Positions 7,541 to 15,928 are shown, numbered from the stretch's first letter. The stretch is DNA of 64,000 bases from Streptomyces sp. WAC 01529 (GCF_003945545.1 NZ_CP029617.1:3917001-3981000), one strand, 5' to 3'. Translations and numbers: made by a program. Notes: generated by a model not told the origin, from the letters alone.

Positions 7541-9070
7541 ATGGCCACTCTGGCCGAAGCCGTGGAGCTGGTCGCTCTGCTGGAAAGCGAGTTGACCCGC
7601 CGCCGCGGGGAGATCGACCGGCACAACGACTACTACCGCGGCAAGCACCCGCTGAAGTTCGCCAGCCAGGAGTTCGCCAAGTTCCACGGCGAGCGGTACC
7701 GCGACTTCAGCGACAACTGGGTGCAGATCGTGGGGGACTCGCCGATCGAGCGGATGGCGGTCACCGGCTTCAAGGCCGCCGGCGAACTGGAGGCGGACAA
7801 GGACCTGTGGGAGGTCTGGCAGGTCAACGGCCTCGATGCCGACAGCCAGCTGGGTTTCCTCGGCTCCGTGCTGTCCGCCCGCTGCTTCGTGCTGGTGTGG
7901 GGTGACCCCGACGACCCCGACATGCCCGTGGTCACGTTCGAGGACGCGGGGCAATGCATCGTCGCCTACGAGCCCGGCTCACGGCGTCACCGCCGGGCAG
8001 CCCTGAAGCGCTGGCAGGACGGCAACGCCGACTTCGCCACCCTCTACCTGCCGCATGAGGTGTGGAAGTTCTCCCGGCCCCTGGCCCGTCAGGACAAGTC
8101 CCCGCAGATGGCGGACGTGGACGAGGCGATGAAGCTGTGGGTGCCGCCCGGCGAGGAGCGGCGCCGCAGCCTCTGGGAGCCGCGTGAGCTGGCTGACGAG
8201 CCGAATCCCCAGCCGAACCCGATGGGCGTGGTGCCGATGGTGGAGCTGCCCAACAAGCCGATGCTGGTGGACGAGCCCATCAGCGACGTGGCCGGGGTCG
8301 TGGCAATGCAGGACGCGATCAACCTGCTGTGGGCGCAACTGTTCACGGCGAGCGACTACGCGTCCTTCCCGCAGCGCGTCATCATGGGTGCCGAGCGGCC
8401 GATGATTCCCAAGCTGAACGCGGCCGGGGAGATCATCGGCAAGCAGCCCGTAGACCTGGACAAGTTCCAGGTGGACCGGGTCGCGTGGATCACCGGCAAG
8501 GACGCGCGGATCGCTGAGTGGGCGGCCGCCAACCTGGCGATGTACACCGGGATCATCGAGGTCGCGGTCGGCCACCTCGCCGCCCAGACGAGGACCCCCC
8601 AGCACTACCTGATCGGCAAGATGGCCAACCTGGCCGAGGGCGCGCTGCTCGCCGCGGAGACCGGCCTCGTGAAGCGGGTCGACGAGAAGAAGCTGTGGTC
8701 CGGCCAGGGGCTGCGGGAGGTCGCCCGCCTGATCGCGCTGGCGCGCGGCGAGGAGGCCAAGGCCAAGGCGATGCGCGCCGGATCGGTGCTGTGGGCGGAC
8801 TCTGAATCGCGCTCGCACGCCCAGCTCGCGGACGCCCTCGTCAAGCTCAAGGACATCGGCTTCCCGTTCCAGTGGCTCGCGCTGCGCTACGGGCTCACCC
8901 CCACCGAGGTCGCCGACCTGGTGGCGATGCGCGAGCGCGAAGCGGAGATGGACCCGGTGGCGGCGGCCTCGCGGATGCTGGGTCAGCAGGCCCCGCCCGG
9001 CGAGGACGATGAGGAGCCGCCCGAGGCTGACGAGGCGGACGTGGCAGCGTTCGCGGGGGCGCGGCCGTGA
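7541..9070 (+). CDS. phage portal protein (SPP1 gp6-like)
   Basis: A 509-residue protein with RBS GAGGAGG ahead of ATG 7541. The N-terminal region (RRRGEIDRHNDYYRGKHPL, then FSDNWVQIVGDSPIERMAV) is diagnostic of the SPP1 gp6-like portal family. A dodecamer of this protein forms the DNA entry vertex, the docking site for terminase and the attachment point for head-tail connectors. The acidic C-terminus (DDEEPPEADEAD) is typical. The stop overlaps the GTG of the next gene, a MuF/VG15-like protein, which is the classical neighbour. Confidence 0.93.
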   Translation: MATLAEAVELVALLESELTRRRGEIDRHNDYYRGKHPLKFASQEFAKFHGERYRDFSDNWVQIVGDSPIERMAVTGFKAAGELEADKDLWEVWQVNGLDADSQLGFLGSVLSARCFVLVWGDPDDPDMPVVTFEDAGQCIVAYEPGSRRHRRAALKRWQDGNADFATLYLPHEVWKFSRPLARQDKSPQMADVDEAMKLWVPPGEERRRSLWEPRELADEPNPQPNPMGVVPMVELPNKPMLVDEPISDVAGVVAMQDAINLLWAQLFTASDYASFPQRVIMGAERPMIPKLNAAGEIIGKQPVDLDKFQVDRVAWITGKDARIAEWAAANLAMYTGIIEVAVGHLAAQTRTPQHYLIGKMANLAEGALLAAETGLVKRVDEKKLWSGQGLREVARLIALARGEEAKAKAMRAGSVLWADSESRSHAQLADALVKLKDIGFPFQWLALRYGLTPTEVADLVAMREREAEMDPVAAASRMLGQQAPPGEDDEEPPEADEADVAAFAGARP

Positions 9071-10032
9071 CGGTGCCGGCCTCCGCGCAGGCCCACCAGG
9101 CTGAGCGGGCGCAACTGGCCGCGGCGACCGCGCTGGCGGTGCGCGCGGTGTGGCAGGGCGTGGACCCCGAGCAGCTGGAAACGTCCTGGGCCGCGCGGGC
9201 GCCGCTGGCCGCCGAACTGATCGGGCGCGGCCAGCTGACGGCCGCGGCCTCGGCCGAGCCCTGGCTGGTGGCCGAACTCGGCGAGGGCGAAGGCTCCGTG
9301 GCGCCGCTGGCGGCCGCGGCCGCCACGGGCGACCTGGCGCCGGTCCTGCTCGCGCCGCTGCTCGTCTCGCTGAACCGGATCCGGCGCGGCTTCGCCCGCA
9401 CCCTGTCGATCCTGTCCGGCGCCGCACTGCTGGAGATGGTGACCCGCACGCTGATCGCGGACGCGGGGCGGATCGCCGACATGGCGGGGATGATCGCCCG
9501 CCCGCGCGTGGTGTCCTACGTGCGCGTGGTGGAGGCGCCCGCCTGCGCGCGCTGCATCGTCCTGGCCGGGCGCGAGTACTCGTTTGCCGAAGGGTTCCTG
9601 CGGCATCCGCGCTGCGACTGCACGATGGCCGCCCGGCGGCCGGGCGACACCTGGGTGCCTGACCTGCCCGAGGACCTGGCCGCGCAGATGACCGAGGTGC
9701 AGCTGCAGAAGGCCTTCGGCCAGGACGCCGCAGCCGCCATCGCCGACGGCGCGGACATCGCGCAGGTGGTCAACGCCCGGCGCGGCATGAGCACCGGCAC
9801 GTACTACGGGCGCCGCGTGCGCACCACCTCCGAGGGCACCACGCGGCGCGGCCTGTACGGGCGTCAGCGCGCGCAGTTCGCCAAGGCCGCAGGGGTCCGC
9901 TTCGGCGAGGTCACCGGCGGCCGCGCGCGTGCGGTCTCCCCGCGGCTGATGCCCGAAGAGATCTACCGGCTGGCCGACGGCGACCGGGCGCACGCGATCC
10001 GGCTGCTGAGGAAGAACGGCTACATCGTCTGA
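9067..10032 (+). CDS. MuF/VG15-like head morphogenesis (minor capsid) protein
   Basis: A 321-residue protein whose GTG overlaps the portal stop. The first ~150 residues are Ala-rich helices. The middle has the Cys cluster CARCIVLAGREYSF ... HPRCDC, the hallmark of the VG15 minor capsid family, related to the SPP1 gp7/MuF domain. Such proteins bind the portal inside the head and a few copies are ejected with DNA. Some relatives carry toxin or ADP-ribosyltransferase domains after MuF; none is visible here. The C-terminal ~80 residues are basic and include a repeated RRGLYGRQRAQFAK pattern. Confidence 0.8.
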   Translation: MTVPASAQAHQAERAQLAAATALAVRAVWQGVDPEQLETSWAARAPLAAELIGRGQLTAAASAEPWLVAELGEGEGSVAPLAAAAATGDLAPVLLAPLLVSLNRIRRGFARTLSILSGAALLEMVTRTLIADAGRIADMAGMIARPRVVSYVRVVEAPACARCIVLAGREYSFAEGFLRHPRCDCTMAARRPGDTWVPDLPEDLAAQMTEVQLQKAFGQDAAAAIADGADIAQVVNARRGMSTGTYYGRRVRTTSEGTTRRGLYGRQRAQFAKAAGVRFGEVTGGRARAVSPRLMPEEIYRLADGDRAHAIRLLRKNGYIV

Positions 10033-10075
10033 CCGCGCGCAACGCGCGACCCCTCACCCGCAACGGGAGTTCACC

Positions 10076-10837
10076 ATGCCTGCATCCCTGCCCCTTCACC
10101 CGCTCACCGGCGCCCGCGCGCTGGGCTGGCGCAAGGCCCGCCCCGGCGAGGACGGGAGCGAGCTGTACCCGATCTGGCCCGTCCTCGGCGGCGCCGAGGA
10201 CGACGACCAGGACGAGGACACCAAGAACGACGACGAGCCGGACGCGGGCGACGAAGACGGCGATGACGGTGAGGGCCCGGACGACGACGCCGACGGTAGC
10301 GACGACGATGGCGACCCCGAGGGCGCCGACAAGCTCGGCGACCCCGGCAAGCGCGCACTGGCCTCGATGAAGGGCAAGTGGCGCAGCGAGCGCGACAAGC
10401 GGCGCGCCCTGGAACAGCAGCTCGCCGACAAAGGCAGCACCGGCGACAACGACGCAATCCAGAAGGCGACCGCGGCCGCAACCGCCGCGGCCAACGCGCG
10501 CATCCTGCGGGCCGAGGTCCGCGCAGCGGCCAAGGGCCGCCTGAACGACCCCAAGGACGCTCTGACCTTCCTCGACCTCTCGGCATTCGAGGTGGACGAA
10601 GACGGCCAGATCGACGAGGACGAGATCGTCGACGCGATCGAGGACCTCATCAAGAACAAGCCCTACCTGGCAGCCGCAACGGCCAAGAGGTTCCAGGGCA
10701 CTGGCGACGGCGGAGCGGCGCGCAAGGCGTCCCGGCCCAAGCAGCTCACCCAGAGCGACCTCAAGAAGATGACCCCGCAGCAGATCGTCAAGGCCCAGGA
10801 CGACGGGCGCCTGGATGACCTGCTCGGGGCTGGCTGA
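10076..10837 (+). CDS. phage scaffolding protein
   Basis: A 253-residue protein starting at ATG 10076. The N-terminus has HPLTGARALGWRKARPGEDG followed by YPIWPVLGGA, a conserved opening of actinophage scaffold proteins. It is followed by a highly acidic disordered stretch (residues about 42-85, nearly all Asp/Glu/Gly) and a long charged helix with coiled-coil character (about 95-150). Its position between the portal-associated gene and the major capsid gene is standard. It should guide procapsid assembly and leave before DNA packaging. No separate capsid protease gene is visible. Confidence 0.85.
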   Translation: MPASLPLHPLTGARALGWRKARPGEDGSELYPIWPVLGGAEDDDQDEDTKNDDEPDAGDEDGDDGEGPDDDADGSDDDGDPEGADKLGDPGKRALASMKGKWRSERDKRRALEQQLADKGSTGDNDAIQKATAAATAAANARILRAEVRAAAKGRLNDPKDALTFLDLSAFEVDEDGQIDEDEIVDAIEDLIKNKPYLAAATAKRFQGTGDGGAARKASRPKQLTQSDLKKMTPQQIVKAQDDGRLDDLLGAG

Positions 10838-10850
10838 CAGGAGAACACCC

Positions 10851-11714
10851 ATGTCCATCCGCCGTTTCGTGCCCGAGGTCTGGTCGGCACGCCTGCTCGT
10901 GGCCTGGCGCAAGGAGCTGGTCTACGCCGGTCCGACCGTCGTGAACCGCGACTACGAGGGCGAGATCTCCGAGGCAGGCGACACCGTCCGCATCACCTCC
11001 ATCTCGCGGCCGACGATCGGCACCTACGTGCCCAACAGCACGGTGATCGTGCCCGAGGAGTTGACTGACGCCCAGCGCACCCTGGTCGTGGACCAGTCGA
11101 AGTACTGGGCGTTCAAGGTCGACGACGTCGACAAGCGCCAGGCCAAGGGCAGCGTGATGCCGCAGGCGATGAGCGAGGCCGCGCACGCCCTGGCCGACGA
11201 GACTGACCGCTACGTCGCCGGTTTTTACACCGGTGCCGTGCCGGCCAACACGCTCGGCACCACCGGCGCCCCGATCAACGTGCACACCGCGCCGACGGAC
11301 TTCTACTCCAAGGTGTTGGTGCCGCTGCGCACCAAGCTGAAGAGGGCGAACGCGCCGACCGCGGGTCGGTACGCGATCGTGCCGCCCGAGGGCTACGCCT
11401 CGCTGCTGCTTGATGAGCGGTTCACCGACTACGGCAAGTCCGGGCAGACCGAGGCGCTGCGCAATGGCGCCGTCGGGCGCGCGGCAGGCTTCGAGATCTA
11501 CGAGTCGAACAACGCCCCGGAGCCGACCGCGGGCGTGCACGTCGTGCAGGCCGGGGTGAACGGGGCCATCAGCTTCGCCGAGCAGATCAACAAGACCGAG
11601 GCCTACCGACCCGAGTCGAGCTTCTCCGACGCGGTCAAGGGCCTGGCCCTGTACGGCGCGAAGCTGATCCGGCCCGACGGCATCGCCATCGCCTACATCG
11701 ACGCCACCCCCTGA
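10851..11714 (+). CDS. major capsid protein
   Basis: A 287-residue protein with RBS CAGGAGAA before ATG 10851. The opening RRFVPEVWSARLLVAWRKEL, the block EISEAGDTVRITSISRPT and the central LADETDRYVAGFYTGA are typical of the P22 coat-like branch of HK97-fold capsid proteins found in actinophages. It forms the icosahedral shell. Length, position after the scaffold gene and absence of internal stops indicate an intact gene. There is no N-terminal delta domain, consistent with a separate scaffold protein. Confidence 0.92.
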   Translation: MSIRRFVPEVWSARLLVAWRKELVYAGPTVVNRDYEGEISEAGDTVRITSISRPTIGTYVPNSTVIVPEELTDAQRTLVVDQSKYWAFKVDDVDKRQAKGSVMPQAMSEAAHALADETDRYVAGFYTGAVPANTLGTTGAPINVHTAPTDFYSKVLVPLRTKLKRANAPTAGRYAIVPPEGYASLLLDERFTDYGKSGQTEALRNGAVGRAAGFEIYESNNAPEPTAGVHVVQAGVNGAISFAEQINKTEAYRPESSFSDAVKGLALYGAKLIRPDGIAIAYIDATP

Positions 11715-11737
11715 CCCTGGGAAGGGACTGATTCGCC

Positions 11738-12115
11738 ATGGCGCGCACTGCTGTCGCCTACTCCAACCTGCTCCCCAACGCCAACGTTGCCGACTCGGCA
11801 CTGACCGCGGTCACCCTCAACCCCGGCACGAACAACGGCCACCGCATCGCCTCCGCCGAGCCCGAGCGCACCGTGCTGCGCGTGGCCGCCGGGGCGACCG
11901 GCGGGAACATCACCATCAAGGCGGGCGCCAACCCGCCCGCCATCGCCGCCTCGATGGGCGACCTGGTCGTCAACGTCGCCGCGAACACCATCCAGTGGAT
12001 CGGCCCCTTCGAGTCCGGCCGGTTCATCCAGAACGACGGGTCGATGCTCGTGGACGTGGCCGCCGCCGTGGTGCCCGGCACCATCACCGCCCTGCGCATC
12101 CCCAGGGGGGTCTGA
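11738..12115 (+). CDS. probable capsid-associated beta-sandwich protein
   Basis: A 125-residue protein rich in Ala, Val, Thr and Gly, with alternating beta-strand patterns (LRVAAGATGGNITIKAG and WIGPFESGRFIQNDGSM) suggesting a compact beta-sandwich. It lies directly after the capsid gene, the usual place of decoration or capsid-stabilising proteins. A protein of similar layout is encoded at 13606, so the element may carry two related decoration or neck-fibre proteins. Function is inferred from position and fold pattern only. Confidence 0.6.
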   Translation: MARTAVAYSNLLPNANVADSALTAVTLNPGTNNGHRIASAEPERTVLRVAAGATGGNITIKAGANPPAIAASMGDLVVNVAANTIQWIGPFESGRFIQNDGSMLVDVAAAVVPGTITALRIPRGV

Positions 12116-12117
12116 CC

Positions 12118-12645
12118 GTGACGAGCATCCACGTGCGCGGCGAGGGCGGGCAGGTCATCGAGATGGACCTGCCGCTGCCCGACGCCATCCAGGATCGGCT
12201 GACCAAGGGCCTGATCCGGCGGGTCAACGCCGACGGCTCCCCCTACACCGGCAGCGCCCCGCACCCCACGGTGACCGCGCAGACGGAGGGCCAGACGGGA
12301 GGCAGCGCGCTGACGGAGGGCCGCACGCCGCGGCCGGCCGTGAACGCCCGCAAGGCCGAGTGGGTCGGGTGGGCGGTCGGCGTGCACGGCATGGATCCCG
12401 AGGACGCCGACGCCATGAGCAAGGCCGACCTGATGGAACTCCCCGAGCTGCCCCAGCAGCCGGTCGTGGCAGACCACCCCAGCACCCAGACACCCGACCC
12501 GCCCGCCACCGCGCGCACGGACGGACGCCCCGACGAGGACGCCGACAAGTCCGAGTGGATCGCCTATGTCGTCTCCCAGGGCCAGCTGTCCGCCGAGGAC
12601 GCGGCGAACCTGACCCGGGACGACCTGATCGACTTGGCCAAGTAG
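12118..12645 (+). CDS. hypothetical virion-module protein with a duplicated ~30-residue motif
   Basis: 175 residues from GTG 12118. The N-terminus (SIHVRGEGGQVIEMDLPLP) resembles short adaptor proteins found between capsid and connector genes. The rest contains two copies of a helical module, KAEWVGWAVGVHGMDPEDAD...DLMEL (about residues 78-107) and KSEWIAYVVSQGQLSAEDAA...DLIDL (about 143-173), separated by a Pro/Thr/Asp-rich linker. Similar modules occur at C-termini of actinophage head proteins and are thought to be interaction domains. Precise role unknown. Confidence 0.6.
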   Translation: MTSIHVRGEGGQVIEMDLPLPDAIQDRLTKGLIRRVNADGSPYTGSAPHPTVTAQTEGQTGGSALTEGRTPRPAVNARKAEWVGWAVGVHGMDPEDADAMSKADLMELPELPQQPVVADHPSTQTPDPPATARTDGRPDEDADKSEWIAYVVSQGQLSAEDAANLTRDDLIDLAK

Positions 12646-12663
12646 CGGAAGGGGGGCGCGCTC

Positions 12664-13257
12664 ATGGCACTTCCCCCGCTGGCGACGGTCGCGGACTGCA
12701 CGGCCCGGGGCCTGACCGTGGAGGGTCCGGAAGTGGCCCTGCTGACCACCTATCTGGACACCGCCTCGGCGGCCATCCGGGAAGCAGCCGGCGCCCCGAT
12801 CAGTCAGACCACCTCCACCCTCGACATCGAGGGCGAGCTGGGTCAGTGGCTGTCCCTGCCCGGCCCGCCGGTCACCGCTGTCGCCGCCGTCTTCCTCGAG
12901 GACCAGGCGGTCACCGACTGGCGGCTGCGCTCAGGGCGGCTGTGGCGGGCAGGCGGATGGGCGCGCGGCGACGGCCCCGCCGAGGTCACCGTCACCTACA
13001 CCCACGGCCTGCCGAGCGTGCCCGCCGACATCGTCGACCTGGTGTGCCGGATCGCGGCCACCACCCTGCTCGCCTACCGCTCGGCGGACGGCGGCGAGGG
13101 CCTGGCCGCGCGTGACGTGCGCTCGGAACGCATCGGCGACTACTCCGTGCAGTTCGGCGACGGCGGCCGCATCACCGAGATGGAGCTGCCCGAGTACCTT
13201 CGCGAGCAGCTGGCCGCCCGCTTCGGCGGCGGCATCTCCCTGCTGAGGTCGCGGTGA
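12664..13257 (+). CDS. head-tail connector protein (gp6/gp15-like adaptor)
   Basis: A 197-residue protein. The opening (LATVADCTARGLTVEGPEVALLTTYLDTASAAIREAAG) is the helical start of siphovirus head-tail adaptors, in which a helical bundle docks to the portal. The middle has beta-strand segments (WLSLPGPPVTAVAAVFLED, VTVTYTHGL) and ends in a helix (PEYLREQLAARFGGG). It should form a ring below the portal. It overlaps the next gene by 4 bases. The pattern and gene order support the call. Confidence 0.8.
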   Translation: MALPPLATVADCTARGLTVEGPEVALLTTYLDTASAAIREAAGAPISQTTSTLDIEGELGQWLSLPGPPVTAVAAVFLEDQAVTDWRLRSGRLWRAGGWARGDGPAEVTVTYTHGLPSVPADIVDLVCRIAATTLLAYRSADGGEGLAARDVRSERIGDYSVQFGDGGRITEMELPEYLREQLAARFGGGISLLRSR

Positions 13258-13595
13258 GCCGCGTCGGACGCCTGCTCAACCGCAGGGTGGCGTTGTGGCG
13301 GGCGAGCATGGCCGATGACGGCGGGGGCGGCCAAGAGGAGACCTGGCAGCAGGTGAACACCCTGCGCGCCCGCCGCTCCCAGCCGACCGCGCGGGAGCGA
13401 CAGGCCGCCGACCAAGCCCAGGCCCGCCTCGATGAGACCTGGTACTTCGACCCCGGCGCCGACGTGCGCCGCGGCGACGAACTGCGCCCGCCCGGCCGCG
13501 CGCCCGCGGCGGTGTTCGCCGTCTTCGAGCCGTCCGAGGACGGCACCTACCTGCGGGCGGACTGCACCGTCCAGCAGCCCGTCACCGGAAACTGA
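13254..13595 (+). CDS. head closure / head-tail stopper-like protein
   Basis: 113 residues from GTG 13254, coupled to the adaptor gene by a 4-base overlap. The pattern RVGRLLNRRVALWRAS...WQQVNTLRARRSQ...ETWYFDPGADVRRGDEL matches the small beta-barrel head-closure proteins (SPP1 gp16 family), which bind beneath the adaptor and keep DNA in the filled head. The next genes are a beta-protein, the gp10-like neck protein and the tail terminator, so the whole connector set is present. Confidence 0.7.
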   Translation: MSRVGRLLNRRVALWRASMADDGGGGQEETWQQVNTLRARRSQPTARERQAADQAQARLDETWYFDPGADVRRGDELRPPGRAPAAVFAVFEPSEDGTYLRADCTVQQPVTGN

Positions 13596-13605
13596 GGAGC
13601 CCACC

Positions 13606-13932
13606 ATGGCCATCCTGTCCGCGCAGCGCCTCCCGCTCGGCGGCCTGCAGCCCACCTTCGCCGCGGCCGCCGGCGGCGGCGACCAGGCACCGACCGGCGA
13701 GAAGCTGTTCCTGCTCGTCCGCAACGGTGACGCCGCATCCAAGACCGTCACCGTCGCCACGCCCAGCAGCATCGGGGACCTCCCCGTCGCCGACGCCCAG
13801 CAGGTCATCCCCGCCTCCGGCTCCGCGATGTTCCCCCTGAAGATGATGTTCCGCGATCCGGTGACCGGGCGTGCGGGCATCACCTACTCGGCTGTCACCT
13901 CGGTCACCGTGGCCGTGGTGCAGCTGCCCTGA
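13606..13932 (+). CDS. hypothetical beta-rich virion protein, layout like the 11738 gene product
   Basis: 108 residues from ATG 13606 behind GAGGAG. It is Ala/Val/Thr-rich with alternating strand patterns (KLFLLVRNGDAASKTVTV, and a final VTSVTVAVVQL). Its layout is like the 125-residue protein after the capsid gene: a conserved N-G-D/G-A-T turn, a T-V/I strand, then a P-F/M-P-L-like turn. This suggests an old duplication. It is inserted among connector genes, so it may decorate the neck or bind glycans. No named family. Confidence 0.55.
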   Translation: MAILSAQRLPLGGLQPTFAAAAGGGDQAPTGEKLFLLVRNGDAASKTVTVATPSSIGDLPVADAQQVIPASGSAMFPLKMMFRDPVTGRAGITYSAVTSVTVAVVQLP

Positions 13933-13934
13933 CC

Positions 13935-14312
13935 ATGGCCCGCCGCTCCCGCCTGGAGGGCCTGGGCCGCGCCCTGCGTGCCGTCGAGCGCATCCCCGAG
14001 GCGATGAACACCGCCCGCACGGAGGCGCTGCACGAGTGGGCCGAGAACGTCCAGACCACGGCCGAGGACAAGGTGCCGCGCGACGAAGGCGACCTGTGGC
14101 AGTCCCTGGACCACCGCGTCACTGAGCAGTACGGGCGCGCCGAGGTCGGCGTGTGGGACCCCGGGCAGCTCGAATACGCCCTGTACGTGGAGAAGGGCAC
14201 CAGTTCCATGGCCGATCAGCCCTACCTCGTGCCCGCCTTCAACGAGCACCGCCGTCAGGTGGTGCGCACCTACCGGGCCGCGTTCCGCCGGCACATGGGC
14301 GGAGGTGAATGA
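13935..14312 (+). CDS. HK97 gp10-like neck/tail-completion protein
   Basis: 125 residues. The helical start (SRLEGLGRALRAVERIPEAMNTARTEALHEWAEN), the motif KVPRDEGDLWQSLDHRV, and the block LEYALYVEKGTSSMADQPYLVPAF are diagnostic of the HK97 gp10 family: two-step Y-A-x-Y-V-E-x-G-T and the Q-P-F/Y-L/M-x-P-A ending. These small proteins act at the head-tail junction during tail completion. The stop overlaps the start of the next gene. Confidence 0.85.
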   Translation: MARRSRLEGLGRALRAVERIPEAMNTARTEALHEWAENVQTTAEDKVPRDEGDLWQSLDHRVTEQYGRAEVGVWDPGQLEYALYVEKGTSSMADQPYLVPAFNEHRRQVVRTYRAAFRRHMGGGE

Positions 14313-14518
14313 TCATGCCCGCCAGAGTGACACTGCCCCTCTACATGCGGCTCGGCGCCCGCGGCAAGGAGCAGCTGGTCGGCTACACCAGCTGGGACCT
14401 GGACACCGGCGAGCCGACCACCGATCTCAGCCGGATGGAAGCCGCCTTCCCACAGATGATGGACGACAGCCCCGAGCTGCAGGCCTTCGGCATCGAGCGG
14501 GAGCGAGGGGAAACGTGA
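14309..14518 (+). CDS. hypothetical 69-residue protein of the neck region
   Basis: ATG 14309 overlaps the upstream stop; an alternative ATG lies at 14315. The stop overlaps the GTG of the tail terminator gene, so it is enclosed in a coupled string. The sequence is mixed beta/alpha (LPLYMRLGARGKEQLVGYTS, then DLSRMEAAFPQMMDD) without known motifs. Small genes like this are frequent between gp10-like and tail-terminator genes of Streptomyces phages. Function unknown. Confidence 0.5.
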   Translation: MIMPARVTLPLYMRLGARGKEQLVGYTSWDLDTGEPTTDLSRMEAAFPQMMDDSPELQAFGIERERGET

Positions 14519-14916
14519 CGGCCGCGCTGTGGCCGCTGCAGCTGGCCGTCTACGCCAAGGCCACCGGCCACGCCCCGCTCATGGCGCTCGTGTCGGGGGT
14601 GTACGACGAGGTTCCCGAGCAGGTCGCACACCCCTACGTCTCGCTCGGCTCGATCACCGAGACGGTTTCGGACGCCCACAACCAGCGCGGCCTGGAGGCC
14701 CGAGTCGTGCTGCACGTGTGGTCGAAGTACCGCGGCTTCAAACAGGCCGCGGCGATCCTCGACGCCCTCGACACCGCCCTTGACCGCCAGCCGCTCACCG
14801 TCTCCGGGTTCCGGGACGTGTCGATCGCCCACGAGCAGCACCAGGAGCTGCGCGACCCCGACCCCGACATCAGGCACATCAACGTCAGCTATCGCGTGTG
14901 GCTGACCAAGGCGTAA
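14515..14916 (+). CDS. tail terminator / tail completion protein (DUF3168-like)
   Basis: 133 residues from GTG 14515, coupled to the preceding gene. The pattern PLQLAVYAKATGHAPLMALVSGVYDEVPE...PYVSLG, then VVLHVWSKYRG, is the DUF3168/gp17-like tail-terminator signature: a short helix, an L-x-x-L-V/I-x-G-V-Y-D motif, and P-Y-V/I-x-I/L-G. This protein caps the tail tube and joins it to the head. Its position just before the tail tube gene supports the call. Confidence 0.85.
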   Translation: MTAALWPLQLAVYAKATGHAPLMALVSGVYDEVPEQVAHPYVSLGSITETVSDAHNQRGLEARVVLHVWSKYRGFKQAAAILDALDTALDRQPLTVSGFRDVSIAHEQHQELRDPDPDIRHINVSYRVWLTKA

Positions 14917-14928
14917 GGAGGCAGACCG

Positions 14929-15351
14929 ATGGCTGGTCTGGACGCTTTCGGCACCCAGCTGCAGCGCGGCGACGGCGCCACCCCCACCGAGGCGTTCGCG
15001 CCCATCGCGAACGTCACCGACATCACTCCGCCCGGCATCGAGCGGGAGACCTACGACGTCACCGCCCACGACAGTGAGGAGGCCTGGCGGGAGTTCATCG
15101 GCGGACTCAAGGACGGCGGTGAGGTGGAGATCGAAGTCAACTACGACCCGCGCGAACACGACGCGCTGGCCTCTGACTTCGCCGACAGTGAACCCCGCTC
15201 GTACAAGGTTGTGTGGCCCAAGACGCTCGGGGAATGGAGCTTCAAGGCGATCCTGAAGGGCTTCGAGCCCGAGGCCCCGCACGACGACAAGCTCGCCGCC
15301 TCCCTCACCTTCAAGGTGTCCGGCAAGCCCGTCATGACGGTGGGCGCGTGA
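14929..15351 (+). CDS. major tail tube protein
   Basis: 140 residues with a strong RBS (AAGGAGG) before ATG 14929, as expected for a highly expressed structural gene. The opening GLDAFGTQLQRGDG and the blocks ANVTDITPPGIERETYDVT, FIGGLKDGGEVEIEVNYDP and WSFKAILKGFEPEAPHDDKL are typical of the TP901-1-like tail tube fold of siphoviruses. Hexamers stack to form the tube. The gene is followed by a small protein and the frameshifted tail chaperones in canonical order. Confidence 0.92.
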   Translation: MAGLDAFGTQLQRGDGATPTEAFAPIANVTDITPPGIERETYDVTAHDSEEAWREFIGGLKDGGEVEIEVNYDPREHDALASDFADSEPRSYKVVWPKTLGEWSFKAILKGFEPEAPHDDKLAASLTFKVSGKPVMTVGA

Positions 15352-15563
15352 TGGGCATCCCGCACCGCATCGAAGTGATCCGCGAAGGCTCTGTGGGGCG
15401 CGTCCTGGTCGATGGCACGCAACTGCCGTTCCCGATCCCCCGTGAAGCGATCACCGTCACGGTTCACCCCGAAGAGATCCCCATGATCACCCTGCACCTG
15501 TTCGCCGAGCAGGTCGAGGTCCGCAACAACCTGCACGCCGACACGAAAGAGACCGGCCGATGA
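15351..15563 (+). CDS. hypothetical 70-residue protein between tail tube and chaperone genes
   Basis: ATG 15351 uses the last base of the upstream stop. The protein looks beta-rich (IEVIREGSVGRVLVDGTQLPF, then AITVTVHPEEIPMITLHLFA) and has no known motif. Similar short proteins beginning with H-x-I-x-V and a V-x-V-D-G-x-x-L/I-P motif are common at this exact position in Streptomyces phages. The stop overlaps the chaperone start by 4 bases. Role unknown. Confidence 0.6.
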   Translation: MGIPHRIEVIREGSVGRVLVDGTQLPFPIPREAITVTVHPEEIPMITLHLFAEQVEVRNNLHADTKETGR

Positions 15564-15928
15564 CGCAGTACCTGTCCGCAGAGCAGATCCTCGGCGCCGA
15601 CGACCTCGCCTATGAGGACGTCGAGGTACCTGAGTGGGGTGGCACCGTGCGCGTGCGCGAGATGCCCGGCACCGAGCGGGACAAATTCGAGTCCCAGTTC
15701 ATCGGCAAGGACGGTGTGGGCGTCCGCGCCGAGGGCATGGAGGGCTTCCGGGCCCGCCTGGCCGCCGCGACGATCGTCGACGAGCACGGCAAGCAGATGT
15801 TCCGCTCGGCGGCCGAGACCAAGCGGCTGGGTGAGAAGAACGCCAACGCCCTGCAGCGGGTGTGCGACGTGGCGATGCGCCTGTCCAAGATGAGCGAGGA
15901 CGACGTCACCGAGCTTGCGGGAAACTGA
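15560..15928 (+). CDS. tail assembly chaperone, zero-frame product (gpG-like)
   Basis: 122 residues, ending ELAGN at TGA 15926-15928. The pattern (LSAEQILGADDLAYEDVEVPEWGGTVRVREM, then ETKRLGEKNANALQRVCDVAMRLS) is that of siphovirus tail assembly chaperones, which coat the tape measure protein until the tube polymerises and are not kept in the virion. The last two codons overlap a slippery heptamer, so a fraction of ribosomes should shift to -1 and make the longer product. Same start as the frameshifted product listed separately. Confidence 0.88.
   Translation: MTQYLSAEQILGADDLAYEDVEVPEWGGTVRVREMPGTERDKFESQFIGKDGVGVRAEGMEGFRARLAAATIVDEHGKQMFRSAAETKRLGEKNANALQRVCDVAMRLSKMSEDDVTELAGN

Noticed and set aside
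9067..10032. toxin domain fused to MuF
   Set aside because: The C-terminal part shows no ADP-ribosyltransferase, nuclease or deaminase motif; it reads as a plain minor capsid protein.
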